A stretch of 64,000 bases of DNA from Streptomyces fumanus (GTDB lineage: Bacteria > Actinomycetota > Actinomycetes > Streptomycetales > Streptomycetaceae), in contig NZ_BNBI01000001.1 of NCBI RefSeq assembly GCF_014655295.1, positions 620,001-684,000 on the forward strand, written 5' to 3'. Shown one piece after another: positions 8,352 to 16,239 of this stretch. Every line of letters begins with the position of its first letter. Position 1 is the first letter of the stretch. Position numbers and translations under genes: made by a program. Under the pieces are notes generated by a model. That model made no database searches. It saw only the letters and a list, made by a program, of their open reading frames with translations, and was not told the origin of the DNA.

Positions 8352-11255
8352 TCACCCGGACGGTGCGTTCCCGCCGTTCGGTCCGCTCAGCTCGCTCAGC
8401 TCGCGCCGTACCTCGTCGGCCTCCGTGTGGCCGCCCTCCTCCAGCAGGGCGAGCGCCGCCGTCAGGGCCTCGCGGGCGGCGCCCAGGTCGCCGGTGGCGC
8501 GGTGGGCGGCCCCGAGGTGACGCAGGACGTCGGATTCGAGGAAGCGGTCGCCGATCTCGTGGAACAGCCGCTGCGACCGCTCGAAGCGCTCGATGGCCTG
8601 CGGGTACCGGCGAAGGTGGTACAGGGCGTAGCCGAGGGTGTCCTGGGTCGACGCCTCACCGTAGGGGTCACCCAGCTCCTGGCAGTGCGCGATGGCCTCC
8701 TCGCAGCGCAGCAGGGCCTTCTCGTGCTCGTCGATCAGGATGTACGTCCACGCCACCTGGTTGAGCACACCGGCCTCGCCGCTGACATTGCCCTCGGACC
8801 GGTACAGCTCGATGGCCCGCGCGTAGTGGTCGAGCGCGTCCTGGGGGCGTCCCCCGCGGTTGCTCAGGTAGGCGAGGCCGCGGTGGACCAGGGCCTGGCC
8901 CATCGGGTGGCACGCCGACCGGAACAGGCGCAGCGCGTCCTCGAGATGCCGCAGCGCCTGTTCGGGGTGGTTGAGCTGGGAGTGCGCGCCGCCCAGTCCG
9001 CACAGGGCGTACGCCTGGCCGATGGCGGAGCCGGCCGCCCGGGCCGACCGCAGCGCCGTGCCCTCGATCTCGAGGAGGTCGTGCCAGTAGCCGAGCCGGT
9101 TGAAGTACACGTTCAGGGCCGCGGCGGTGAGCCAGGCGTGGGTGTGGTAGCCGTGGGCGGCGGCGTGCCCGACGATCTCGCGCAGCACGTACCGCTCCGT
9201 GCGCAGCCAGGCCGCCGCCTGCGCGCGGTCGCCGAACCGCAGCGGCGCGGCGTCCGGCGGGCACGGCGGCAGCGGCATGGCCTCGCGGAACGGGTCCAGG
9301 GCCGTGGCGGCGTTGTGCGCGGTGAACAGGAAGTGACTGTGCAGCCTGAGCAGGGCCGCCGCGCTCTCCGGCGGGCCATCCTCGGCCTCGGTGCGCTCCG
9401 CGGCGTAGGCGCGCAGCAGGTCGTGGAGGACGAACCGGCCGGGAGCGCGCTCGGTGAGCAGACTGGCCCCGGTCAGCTCGGTCAGCAGGGCGCGCACCTG
9501 GCGCGGGGGTACGCCGGCCAGCGCGGCGGCCGCGGCGTGGGTGACGTCGGGGCCGGGGTGCAGGGCGAGCCGCCGGAAGAGCCGGGCCGCCTGCGGCGAC
9601 AGGGCCTGGTACGACCAGGAGAAGACGGCCCGTACGTCGGTGCCGACGTCGTCGCCGGCGAACGCGTCCAGGCTGCCGTGGTCCTTGCGCAGCTCCGCGG
9701 CGATGTCGGCGAGCCGGAAGCCGGGGTGCAGGGCGGCGCGCGCCGCGACGATCGACAGGGCCAGCGGCAGCCGGGCGCACAGCTCGACGATGGCGCGCGC
9801 GGCCTCCGGTTCGGCATCGACGCGTGCCGCGCCCAGCCGCCGGGCCAGCAGTTCGAGGGATTCCCCGCAGGACAGCACGCCCAGGGTGAGCGGATGGGCG
9901 CCGTGCCGGGCGACCAGGCCGCTGAGCCGGCTGCGGCTGGTGACGACGACGAAGCAGCCGGGGGCGGCCGGCAGCAGCGGCTCCACCTGTTCGGTGTCGG
10001 CGGCGTTGTCCAGGACGATCAGCAGGCGCCGGCCGGCGAGCACACCGCGGTAGAGGGCGGCCTGCGCGTCGAGCCCCTCGGGGATGGCCTGCGGGGCGAC
10101 GCCGAGCGCCACGAGGAATCGTTCCAGCGCCTCACGGGGGTCCATCCGGGACCCGGACGGGTCGTGGCCGCGGAGGTTGACGTAGAGACTGCCGTCGGGA
10201 AAGCGGTGGGCCATCTGGTGCGCCCAGTGCACCACGAGGGTCGTCTTGCCCGCCCCGGCCATGCCGCTGACCAGGCCGAGCAGCGGGGTCTGTGGGTGCC
10301 CCCGGTCGGGCAGCAGCGCGGCGGCGCAGTCCAGTTCGGCCCGGCGGCCGGCGAACGTGACCAGGTCGGCGGGGAGTTGGGACGGCCGTACGATGCCGCC
10401 GGGGCCGGGGGGACCGTCCGGCTCGGCGCCGCTTGCGGAGCCGTGGCCGGCGTCCGCCGACGCGGGCCGCGCGGCCGGTCCGGCATCGTCCGCGAGGAGG
10501 TCGGCGTGCAGGGCGCGCAGCGACGGGCCGGGTTCGATGCCGAGTTCCTCGACGAGGAGGCGGCGGGTGCGGGCGTACACGTCGAGGGCCTCGGCCCGGC
10601 GCCCGCCGCGGTACAGGGCGATGATGCGCAGCTCGCACAGCGCCTCGCGCAGCGGGTGCGCCGCGCACAGGGCGGTCAGCTCGGGCAGCACCCGGGCGTG
10701 CTCCCCGAGGTCGAGTTCGATGCGCAGCCGCGTCTCCAGGGCGGCCAGCCGCCGTTCCTCCAGGTGGCCGCGCTCGGCCTCGATCCGCGGTCCGGGCAGC
10801 CCGGTCAGCGGGACGCCCTCCCACAGCGCGTCCGCGTCGCGCAGCAGGTCCACCGCGGCCCGGTCCGCGCCCTCGGCGCGCAGCGCCCCGGCCCGCTCCA
10901 CCAGGTCCTCGAACCGGTCGAGGTCGCTCAGGACGGCGTCGGAGCGCAGCGCGTATCCGTCGCCCAGGGAGACCAGGAGCCGCGGTGCCTCGTCCGCGGG
11001 CCGGCCGGGTTCGAGGAGTTTGCGCAGCCGGGAGACGTAGGTCCGCAGGACGGACACCGCCGCGGCCGGCGGATCGGCGCCCCAGATGCCGTCCACGAGC
11101 TCACCGAGTGCGACCGCCCGGCCGCGCCGCAGCAACAGCAGCGCGAGGACGGCGCGTTGCTGGGGCGGCCCGAGGGGCAGTTCCGCTTCTTGCCGCCAGG
11201 CCCGCAGCGGACCCAGCAGGGAGACCTGGAACGACTCCTGTGCTCGTGCGTCCAC
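8352..11255 (-). CDS. AfsR/SARP-family transcriptional regulator (wHTH-BTAD-NB-ARC-TPR)
   Basis: The 967-residue protein has an OmpR-like winged helix at about 8-100 (VSLLGPLRAW, then VSVLRTYVSRLRKLLEP). A BTAD helical domain at about 105-255 contains the ELGIEPGPSLRALH end. A NB-ARC ATPase carries Walker A GMAGAGKTTL near residue 330 and LLIVLDNA as Walker B. C-terminal TPR repeats follow. This is the full AfsR-type architecture used for activation of secondary metabolism and development. The gene ends 10 bases from the convergent sigma gene. No AfsS-like target lies nearby, so its regulon is unknown. Confidence 0.93.
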   Translation of the reverse strand: MDARAQESFQVSLLGPLRAWRQEAELPLGPPQQRAVLALLLLRRGRAVALGELVDGIWGADPPAAAVSVLRTYVSRLRKLLEPGRPADEAPRLLVSLGDGYALRSDAVLSDLDRFEDLVERAGALRAEGADRAAVDLLRDADALWEGVPLTGLPGPRIEAERGHLEERRLAALETRLRIELDLGEHARVLPELTALCAAHPLREALCELRIIALYRGGRRAEALDVYARTRRLLVEELGIEPGPSLRALHADLLADDAGPAARPASADAGHGSASGAEPDGPPGPGGIVRPSQLPADLVTFAGRRAELDCAAALLPDRGHPQTPLLGLVSGMAGAGKTTLVVHWAHQMAHRFPDGSLYVNLRGHDPSGSRMDPREALERFLVALGVAPQAIPEGLDAQAALYRGVLAGRRLLIVLDNAADTEQVEPLLPAAPGCFVVVTSRSRLSGLVARHGAHPLTLGVLSCGESLELLARRLGAARVDAEPEAARAIVELCARLPLALSIVAARAALHPGFRLADIAAELRKDHGSLDAFAGDDVGTDVRAVFSWSYQALSPQAARLFRRLALHPGPDVTHAAAAALAGVPPRQVRALLTELTGASLLTERAPGRFVLHDLLRAYAAERTEAEDGPPESAAALLRLHSHFLFTAHNAATALDPFREAMPLPPCPPDAAPLRFGDRAQAAAWLRTERYVLREIVGHAAAHGYHTHAWLTAAALNVYFNRLGYWHDLLEIEGTALRSARAAGSAIGQAYALCGLGGAHSQLNHPEQALRHLEDALRLFRSACHPMGQALVHRGLAYLSNRGGRPQDALDHYARAIELYRSEGNVSGEAGVLNQVAWTYILIDEHEKALLRCEEAIAHCQELGDPYGEASTQDTLGYALYHLRRYPQAIERFERSQRLFHEIGDRFLESDVLRHLGAAHRATGDLGAAREALTAALALLEEGGHTEADEVRRELSELSGPNGGNAPSG

Positions 11256-11511
11256 ATGCAGGACAGTACCCCGCGGAAGAGGTGACGGTCAGGTCGGACC
11301 GGCGCCGTGGACCGGTGACTGACGGTTTGTCACCATCGGCGTCCGCCCGGCCGGCGGGGCGCGGCGCCGTGCCAGCCGAATGGACCCACCTCGCGTCCCG
11401 AACGAGTGACATCGCCCCTTTTCTCCCGATACGTACTGGTTTCATGGCTAGCATCACCGCGAAGCCTGTCCCATGCACGGGGCGGGTTCGACCGTTGAAC
11501 CCGGAGAGAAA

Positions 11512-11742
11512 ATGATCAAGAAGTTTCTGACGTGCGCGGCCGTCACCGCGGCCGCCTGCGCACTGGGAGCCGGAAGCGCCGCCGCGAGTTGCGACGAGGG
11601 CCACGAGCGTGACGGCCACCACGAGCGTCTCGTCGCCGCCGAGAAGACCGGCGGCAGCTTCGAGGCCCTGCGGACGTCGTCCGGCACCGGCATCTACGAG
11701 GGTTCCCTGCACCACGCGGCCTTCGTGAGCGTCACCGACTGA
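11512..11742 (+). CDS. Small secreted protein, unrecognised
   Basis: The 76-residue product starts at the ATG at 11512 with GGAGAG seven bases upstream. A signal peptide (MIKKF, then a hydrophobic core ending near GSAAAS) leaves a mature His/Glu-rich peptide of about 50 residues starting SCDEGHERDGHHER. That segment could bind metal, but this is speculative. A strong bidirectional hairpin terminator follows 37 bases after the stop. It opens a run of genes for small exported proteins. No family was recognised. Confidence 0.7.
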   Translation: MIKKFLTCAAVTAAACALGAGSAAASCDEGHERDGHHERLVAAEKTGGSFEALRTSSGTGIYEGSLHHAAFVSVTD

Positions 11743-11778
11743 CTGCGGGATCCGTTCGCGTTCCTCGGATCGTGCTGA

Positions 11779-11830
11779 GAAAAAGCCTGAGGCCCCTCGA
11801 TCGAAAGATCAGGGGCCTCAGGGCTTTTTC
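11779..11830. terminator. Strong bidirectional terminator hairpin
   Basis: A stem of about 24 bp with two single-base bulges runs from GAAAAAGCC through TGAGGCCCCT to a GAAA loop and back. A-runs and T-runs lie on the two flanks, so it can terminate transcription from either side. It follows the small secreted gene that ends at 11742. Confidence 0.9.
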
Positions 11831-11873
11831 CGCACATGCACCCGATAGTGGTGCGGCGAGCCGTAGCGCAGCA

Positions 11874-11908
11874 CGTCGGGGCCGCTCCAGGAGCGGCGGC
11901 CCCGACGT
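11874..11908. terminator. Hairpin downstream of the first tandem secreted gene
   Basis: The outer stem GTCGGGGCC/GGCCCCGAC encloses a second perfect stem, GCTCC-A-GGAGC, with a three-base bulge. It lies 31 bases after the stop at 11939 and has no T-run. It is probably a terminator for the minus-strand gene. Confidence 0.65.
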
Positions 11909-11938
11909 CAGCGGTAAAGCCTGCCTCATCTATCGCGT

Positions 11939-12220
11939 TCAGTCGATGACAGCCCCGAGGATGGGGAGCGCCGGGGCGGCGGAGTCGTCGGTGACCTTCG
12001 ACTTCTGACGGATCTCGTTGCACTGGAACGCACGGGCCTCGTCCAGGACCTCGATGGTCAGGATGTCGACGTCCTGAATGGTGGGGCAGATGTCGCGGAT
12101 GATCTCGATGTTCTGCGAGTAGTGGCCGTGCACCTCTTCGTCGGCCATGGCCGGCGAGACCGCCACGCCGGTAGCAGCCAGCGTCAGCATCGAACCGGCG
12201 AGAACCTTCTTGGCGTTCAT
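11939..12220 (-). CDS. Small secreted Cys-containing protein, tandem paralogue 1
   Basis: The 93-residue protein starts at the ATG at 12220 with AAGGAAGG eight bases upstream. The signal peptide MNAKKVLAGSMLTLAATG ends at AMA, leaving a mature peptide of about 66 residues. Its core is ADEEVHG, IEIIRDICPTIQD, TIEVLDEARAFQCN and a PALPILG end. Two cysteines, in CPTIQD and FQCN, could form one disulfide. The next two upstream genes are close paralogues with nearly identical leaders. No known family was recognised. It is probably secreted to the cell surface or medium. Confidence 0.85.
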   Translation of the reverse strand: MNAKKVLAGSMLTLAATGVAVSPAMADEEVHGHYSQNIEIIRDICPTIQDVDILTIEVLDEARAFQCNEIRQKSKVTDDSAAPALPILGAVID

Positions 12221-12377
12221 TCGTGTTGCCTTCCTTGTGCGTGATAACCGCGGCACGTAGTGGCGAGTGCCGACAGCCTACTAACCCACTTCATACCCTT
12301 GGGGTTCCGTGCCGCGACCACGATTCATCCACTTGCAGCAATGGGCGTCCGGGGTGCCGCCGTAAAGGCATGAAAAG

Positions 12378-12420
12378 GCCCCGGACTGCGCGGCTGGTCG
12401 CACAGTCCGGGGCGCTTTTT
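12378..12420. terminator. Hairpin terminator after tandem paralogue 2
   Basis: A 14-bp stem, GCCCCGGACTG with a GC extension, closes over a short loop. It is flanked by AAAA on one side and GCTTTTT on the other. It is bidirectional in form and sits 50 bases after the stop at 12470. Confidence 0.88.
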
Positions 12421-12469
12421 ACCTCGTCGAGGACAATCCTCGGAAGCCGGGTGAACGGATTCCGGGAAT

Positions 12470-12754
12470 TCAGTCGTTGACGACCTGTCCGAGCAGCGGC
12501 AGGGCCGGCGCCGACGAGCTGTCGTGCACCTTCGACTTCTGGCGGATCTCGTTGCACTGGAAGGCACGGGCCTCGTCCAGGAGCTCGATGGTCAGGATGT
12601 CGATGTCCTGGATGGTGGGGCAGACGTCGCGGATGATCTCGATGCTCTGCGAGTAGTGACCGTGCACCTCTTCGTCGGCCATGGCCGGCGAGACCGCCGC
12701 GCCGGTAGCTGCCAGCGTCAGCATCGAACCGGCGAGAACCTTCTTGGCGTTCAT
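12470..12754 (-). CDS. Small secreted Cys-containing protein, tandem paralogue 2
   Basis: The 94-residue product shares an almost identical signal peptide and mature core with paralogue 1 (ADEEVHGHYSQ, IEIIRDVCPTIQD, ARAFQCNEIRQKSKV) and diverges only near the C-terminus. The start, the RBS and about 100 bases of upstream DNA are also conserved, including a TTCATCC-CTTGCAGCAATGG element. This points to a recent duplication of a gene with its promoter. Each copy has its own terminator, so each is probably an independent unit. Confidence 0.87.
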   Translation of the reverse strand: MNAKKVLAGSMLTLAATGAAVSPAMADEEVHGHYSQSIEIIRDVCPTIQDIDILTIELLDEARAFQCNEIRQKSKVHDSSSAPALPLLGQVVND

Positions 12755-12950
12755 TCGTGTTGCCTTCCTTGTGCGTGAATCCGCGACACCTAGTGGTGAG
12801 TGCCGACAGCTCACTAACCGAGCCCGCACTCGTGGAGTTTCGTGCCCGGCCCCCGGTTCATCCGCTTGCAGCAATGGCCGCCGCCGGTAAGGCATATCGC
12901 CGGCCGATCGGATGGGCGGGGCACGGGGAAATCGGCGGGCCGCAGGACAA

Positions 12951-12992
12951 GGCCCCGGTGCCGTGCGGTGGTTCGCGCACGGCACCGGGGCC
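12951..12992. terminator. Perfect 17-bp hairpin after tandem paralogue 3
   Basis: GGCCCCGGTGCCGTGCG is repeated in inverted form around an 8-base loop, 24 bases after the stop at 13016. No strong T-run follows on the minus strand, which is common for Streptomyces terminators. Confidence 0.82.
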
Positions 12993-13015
12993 CGGAGAAA
13001 AGCGGTACCGGAGAA

Positions 13016-13297
13016 CTAGTTCCGGACGCTGCCGAGAATCGGCAGGGCCGGGGCCGACGAGTCGTCGGTCACCTTCGAGCCCTCGCGGACGTGGTTGCAC
13101 TGGAACGTCCGGGCCTCGTCCAGGACCTCGATGGTCAGGACGTCGATGTCCTGAATGGTGGGGCAGATGTCGCGGATGATCTCGATGTTCTGCGAGAAGT
13201 TGCCGTGCACCTCTTCGTCGGCCATGGCCGGTGTGGCGGCGAGCCCGGTGACGGTCAAGGTCAGCATGGACCCGGCGACGATCCTCTTCATGTCCAT
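13016..13297 (-). CDS. Small secreted Cys-containing protein, tandem paralogue 3
   Basis: The 93-residue protein uses the ATG at 13297, which has an AGGAGGT seven bases upstream, stronger than in the other two copies. The signal peptide MDMKRIVAGSMLTLTVTG ends at AMA. The mature part retains ADEEVHG, IEIIRDICPTIQD and the second Cys (TFQCN) but is more divergent, for example NFSQ for HYSQ and VREGSK for IRQKSK. The upstream region differs from copies 1 and 2, so this may be the older member of the family. Confidence 0.87.
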   Translation of the reverse strand: MDMKRIVAGSMLTLTVTGLAATPAMADEEVHGNFSQNIEIIRDICPTIQDIDVLTIEVLDEARTFQCNHVREGSKVTDDSSAPALPILGSVRN

Positions 13298-13381
13298 GGT
13301 ATTTACCTCCTGGCGTATGGCGACGCCGTCAGGTGACGACGGCAGCACCATGGCTAACCGTTTTTTCGCGTGGACGTTTCT

Positions 13382-13410
13382 CCCGGTGTTCGGCTGTCAC
13401 CCGAACACCG
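13382..13410. terminator. 11-bp hairpin between secreted genes
   Basis: CCGGTGTTCGG and its exact complement flank a 7-base loop, 32 bases beyond the stop of the minus-strand gene ending at 13442. It probably ends that transcript before the promoter of paralogue 3. Confidence 0.75.
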
Positions 13411-13441
13411 GATTCGTGTGACTTGGCGGCAAGAACCCGGT

Positions 13442-13690
13442 TCAGCCGAGCCGCAGCGCCTTGCCCGCCTGGGGAAGTACCTGGCGGGCGCTGTCCCCGC
13501 CGGCCTTGGCCACCAGGCCGGCGGGCTGCTGTGCGGCGCCGTCGACGGCGTCGCTCAGCCGGTCGGGGGAGACGCCCGGGATGCTGCTCAGGGTGGACGC
13601 GTCGGCGAGGTCCACGGCGTGGGCGGTGCCTGCCGCGGCCCAGCCCAGTGCCGTCGCCGCCAGCACGCCCGCGGTGAGGGTTCGTCGCAT
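13442..13690 (-). CDS. Small secreted protein, unrecognised
   Basis: The 82-residue protein starts at the ATG at 13690 with AAGGA seven bases upstream. The signal peptide (MRRTLTAGVLAATALGWAAA) ends near AHA. The mature peptide is about 56 residues, begins VDLADASTLSSIPGVSPD and has no cysteines. Its size and Ala/Gly/Asp character resemble the 98-residue secreted protein at 15775, but without clear homology. It lies in the secreted-protein island beside the DUF5949-like gene, 77 bases away. Confidence 0.7.
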   Translation of the reverse strand: MRRTLTAGVLAATALGWAAAGTAHAVDLADASTLSSIPGVSPDRLSDAVDGAAQQPAGLVAKAGGDSARQVLPQAGKALRLG

Positions 13691-13767
13691 GGGAGAGTCC
13701 TTCGTTCGGTGCCTGCGCGGCCCGCGCCGGGCCGCGCGGGTCCTGGTCATCAGGGGGGACGGCGGGG

Positions 13768-14271
13768 TCAGCGGCGCAGTCGGGTGACGGGGACCAGGCA
13801 GTGGGAGCTGGCCGACCGCAGGTCGTCGTCGGTGAGGAAGGCGCGCAACTGCTCGGGGGCCACGGCCTCGCCCGGAGCGACGTGCGGCCACGGGCGGGTC
13901 AGGCAGATCAGCCGGACGGAGCCGTTGCGGTACGCGGCGTCCTGCCAGGACTCCGGGACCGGGCACTGCACCTGGAGGAAGGGCAGGGTGAGCACGGCCT
14001 GTTCGGCCTCGACCAGCAGGGTGACGGCGGCCCTGGCCTCCTGGGTCAGTTCGACCAGCTCGCCGGTGACCGGCAGGCCGATCTTCTCCAGGTGGGCGCG
14101 CATCGCCCGCTCCCCGGCCTCGGGTCCGCCCGCGCCGTCGCCGAGCGAGTACACCGTGAGGAACGGCAGCCGGGGGGTTTCGGTGGTGGGCACGCTGGAC
14201 CACGGGACGATGGTGAGGGTCCCCAGCAGGGACCCCCGCGGCGTCTCGGGTGCGGCGGTCGAAGAAGTCAT
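13768..14271 (-). CDS. DUF5949-like cytoplasmic protein
   Basis: The 167-residue protein starts at the ATG at 14271. An in-frame ATG at 14304 is possible, and neither has a strong RBS. Recognisable segments are LGTLTIVPWSS, LPFLTVYSLGDGAGGPEAG, the IGLPVTGELVEL segment, VEAEQAVLTLPFLQVQCPVP and a TRPWP...LVPVTRLR end. This is the pattern of the Streptomyces DUF5949 family as I recall it. Its biochemical role is unknown. There is no signal peptide, which is unusual for this stretch of exported-protein genes. Confidence 0.75.
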   Translation of the reverse strand: MTSSTAAPETPRGSLLGTLTIVPWSSVPTTETPRLPFLTVYSLGDGAGGPEAGERAMRAHLEKIGLPVTGELVELTQEARAAVTLLVEAEQAVLTLPFLQVQCPVPESWQDAAYRNGSVRLICLTRPWPHVAPGEAVAPEQLRAFLTDDDLRSASSHCLVPVTRLRR

Positions 14272-14389
14272 GGGGCCGGATGCTAGTGGCGCACCGGGGG
14301 GCATTCCGGGGGATTTCCACCCGTTCGGCGCAGCCCTCGGTCCGCATTCACCTGTCCGTGTCAGCTCCCCGGTCCGGGTCCGCGCGGGG

Positions 14390-15256
14390 TCAGCCGTAGC
14401 GGTAGATCCGGCTGTGGTCCTCCAGTTCGTCCGGGGTCACGTCCCACGGCGGGAGCCGTTCGTGCCGGGCGACGATCCGTCCGTGCTGGGCGCTGTTCCG
14501 GCCGGGCGGCGCGGCGGGCAGGTAACGGGCGCCGCGGTGCCGGCGTTGCCAGCGGGACCACTGCAGGTCGAGGAAGGCGTGCACCAGCCAGAAGACCGGG
14601 TCGTTGACCGCGGCGCCGCCGGTCATCGCGCCGCCGACCCAGCGGTGCACCCGGTTGTGGTTGCGCCAGGAGGCGCTGCCGCGTCCGGGGCCCCACCCCT
14701 CCAGCTTGTTGCGGAACCCCTTGGCCGCCGTGGAGTCCCAGGGGTGGGCGTCGTAGACCGGGTCGGCCAGCGCGCTGTCCAGGTCCCGCCGGGTCGGCAG
14801 GTCGATCGGGGCGCGGGGGCGGCCGAGGTCCCGGGTGAGGTACTCGGTGTCGGTCACGTTCTCGGTGAGGGTCCAGTGACCCGCGGCGTGGGCGAACGGG
14901 CCGGTCGTCACCCGCAGGTCGGAGCGGCGCCCGGTGCCGCCGAGCAGGTCCGCGGTCCAGGGCGCGCCGGTGGTCGAGCGGTCCTTGGTCCAGTCCCAGT
15001 ACGGCACGGACACCGACGGGTCCACCCGGCGCAGCGCCCGCTCCAGCTCCAGCACGAACCGCCGGTGCCAGGGCAGGAAGGACGGTGCCATGTGGGCGGT
15101 GCGCAGGCCGTCCTCGCCGTCGGGGACGTAGTACGCGATGTGGATGCGGACGAACTCGTCGTACTCGCCGCGGCGTTTCAGCTCCAGCAGTGCCTTGACG
15201 AACCGGCGCCGCTCGGCGCGGGTGAGGGTGCTGACGTCCTTACGCGAGTACGCCAT
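14390..15256 (-). CDS. melC2: Tyrosinase MelC2/MelD2-type, binuclear copper monophenol oxidase
   Basis: The 288-residue protein has the CuA ligands His39, His55 and His64 (RIHIAYY, TAHMAPSFLPWHRRF). The CuB ligands are His200, His204 (HNRVHRWVGG) and His226 (DPVFWLVHAF). The first His of the common WLHHA motif is Val225 here, while the true ligand His226 is kept. It oxidises monophenols and o-diphenols toward melanin. It has no signal peptide; by family precedent it is exported with its MelC1 chaperone. AAGGAGG lies five bases before the ATG, and the gene overlaps the chaperone gene by 17 bases. Confidence 0.93.
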   Translation of the reverse strand: MAYSRKDVSTLTRAERRRFVKALLELKRRGEYDEFVRIHIAYYVPDGEDGLRTAHMAPSFLPWHRRFVLELERALRRVDPSVSVPYWDWTKDRSTTGAPWTADLLGGTGRRSDLRVTTGPFAHAAGHWTLTENVTDTEYLTRDLGRPRAPIDLPTRRDLDSALADPVYDAHPWDSTAAKGFRNKLEGWGPGRGSASWRNHNRVHRWVGGAMTGGAAVNDPVFWLVHAFLDLQWSRWQRRHRGARYLPAAPPGRNSAQHGRIVARHERLPPWDVTPDELEDHSRIYRYG

Positions 15257-15686
15257 GGTGTCCTCCTTCCGGGTGCCCGTGGCCGCCGTGGACGGTGGTG
15301 GTGCGCGGGTGGTGTCCGGGGCCGAGTTCGTCGACGGCCGCGCGGGCCGCGGCGAGCGGGGTGGGGTACGAGCAGTAGTGGTCGATCGTGCTCAGCCAGG
15401 TGCCGTCGGCGCGGCGCATCAGGTGCAGCGGCCGTCCGTCGACGGTGACCCGCCAGCCCCCGGCCGGGGTCGCGGCGCCCTGGAGGCGGCGCCCGCGGTA
15501 GTGCTCGTCGAAGCCGGCGGCCCCGGGCGGGGAGGCGGCGGCCAGGGAGGTGAGCGGCAGGGCGAGGGCGGGGGCGAGCAGCCCGCGTACCACGCCCCGC
15601 CGGGTGGCGGTCGGGGGTCCGCCGCGCTCCGGGGCCGCCGGGTGGCGTCCTGTGTCCCGCGGCGCTGGGCCCGCGCTGACGACCAT
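15240..15686 (-). CDS. melC1: Tyrosinase copper chaperone/cofactor MelC1-type
   Basis: The 148-residue protein has an N-terminal Arg-containing export region (TATRRGVVRGLL, then a hydrophobic core), compatible with twin-arginine export although the motif is imperfect. The mature domain has FDEHYRGRRLQGAA, VDGRPLHLMRRADGTWLSTIDHYCSYPTPLAAARAAVDEL and a His-rich end (HHPRTTTVHGGHGHPEGGHH). These are hallmarks of MelC1, which delivers copper to tyrosinase and carries it out of the cell. GAGGAG lies eight bases before the ATG. The gene is translationally coupled to melC2. Confidence 0.92.
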   Translation of the reverse strand: MVVSAGPAPRDTGRHPAAPERGGPPTATRRGVVRGLLAPALALPLTSLAAASPPGAAGFDEHYRGRRLQGAATPAGGWRVTVDGRPLHLMRRADGTWLSTIDHYCSYPTPLAAARAAVDELGPGHHPRTTTVHGGHGHPEGGHHGVLA

Positions 15687-15700
15687 GTCTGACTCCTCGT

Positions 15701-15726
15701 CCGGCCCCGGTGCTGCCGGGGGCCGG
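15701..15726. terminator. Hairpin in the melC1 leader
   Basis: CCGGCCCCGG and CCGGGGGCCGG (one bulge) flank a 5-base loop, just upstream of the melC1 ribosome binding site and 49 bases after the stop of the gene at 15775. It could terminate that gene or attenuate the mel transcript. Confidence 0.5.
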
Positions 15727-15774
15727 GGTAGTACGGGATCACTGCGGGGGTCGGGCGGCCGGTGGCCGTGGGCG

Positions 15775-16071
15775 TCAGCCCTGCGGCGGGAGGCCGCCGA
15801 GGAGCCCGCCGACGGCGTCCGGCCGGACGCTGGTGCCCTTCACGGTGTCCAGCAGGGTCTTCCTGCTGGCAGGGTTGCCGGGGCCGAGCACCTCCGGCCG
15901 GTGGCGCAGCGGGACGACCTGGACGGGGCTGTCGGCGAGCGTGTCCAGGGCGCCGTCGAGGCCGGCGGATTGGAGTCCGGCACCGGCCGGGTCCTGGGCG
16001 CACGCGGGCGCGGCCGGGGCCGCGAGGACGACGGACCCGACGATGACGGCGGCGGCCTTGAGGGGCTTCAT
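15775..16071 (-). CDS. Small secreted protein, unrecognised
   Basis: The 98-residue protein starts at the ATG at 16071 with AAAGGA six bases upstream. The N-terminus (MKPLKAAAVIVGSVVLAAPAAPACAQ) is a signal peptide. A cysteine close to the cleavage site is not in a convincing lipobox. The mature peptide includes LDTLADSPVQVVPLRHRPEVLGPGN and ends GGLLGGLPPQG. Streptomyces secrete several such uncharacterised peptides of about 100 residues. The gene is upstream of the tyrosinase pair on the same strand. Confidence 0.7.
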   Translation of the reverse strand: MKPLKAAAVIVGSVVLAAPAAPACAQDPAGAGLQSAGLDGALDTLADSPVQVVPLRHRPEVLGPGNPASRKTLLDTVKGTSVRPDAVGGLLGGLPPQG

Positions 16072-16181
16072 CGTGTTCCTTTCTCGGCAACGGGTGTCGC
16101 CAGGGGGGAGCTGCCGCCGTGCCTAACGACCCCGGTGCGCGGCGGAAACCCCGCACTCGGGGGATTTCACCGCCGCGAAAA

Positions 16182-16221
16182 GGCCGCCGCACCCGCCCGG
16201 GGAGGGGCGGGTGCGGCGGCC
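16182..16221. terminator. Perfect 17-bp hairpin terminator
   Basis: GGCCGCCGCACCCGCCC and its exact complement surround GGGGAG, 19 bases after the stop of the gene at 16240. AAAA precedes it on the plus strand, giving T residues after the hairpin on the minus-strand transcript. Confidence 0.9.
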
Positions 16222-16239
16222 GGAGGGGGCGGGCCGGGG

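Noticed and set aside
8427-11285. 952-residue plus-strand frame across the SARP gene
   Set aside because: It is an antisense shadow of the AfsR-like gene, with composition of a GC-rich complementary frame and no domain.
13768-14304. ATG at 14304 as the start of the DUF5949-like gene
   Set aside because: The added residues (PPGAPLASGP) are not typical of the family, while the ATG at 14271 gives the usual MTSS-type N-terminus. RBS evidence is weak for both.
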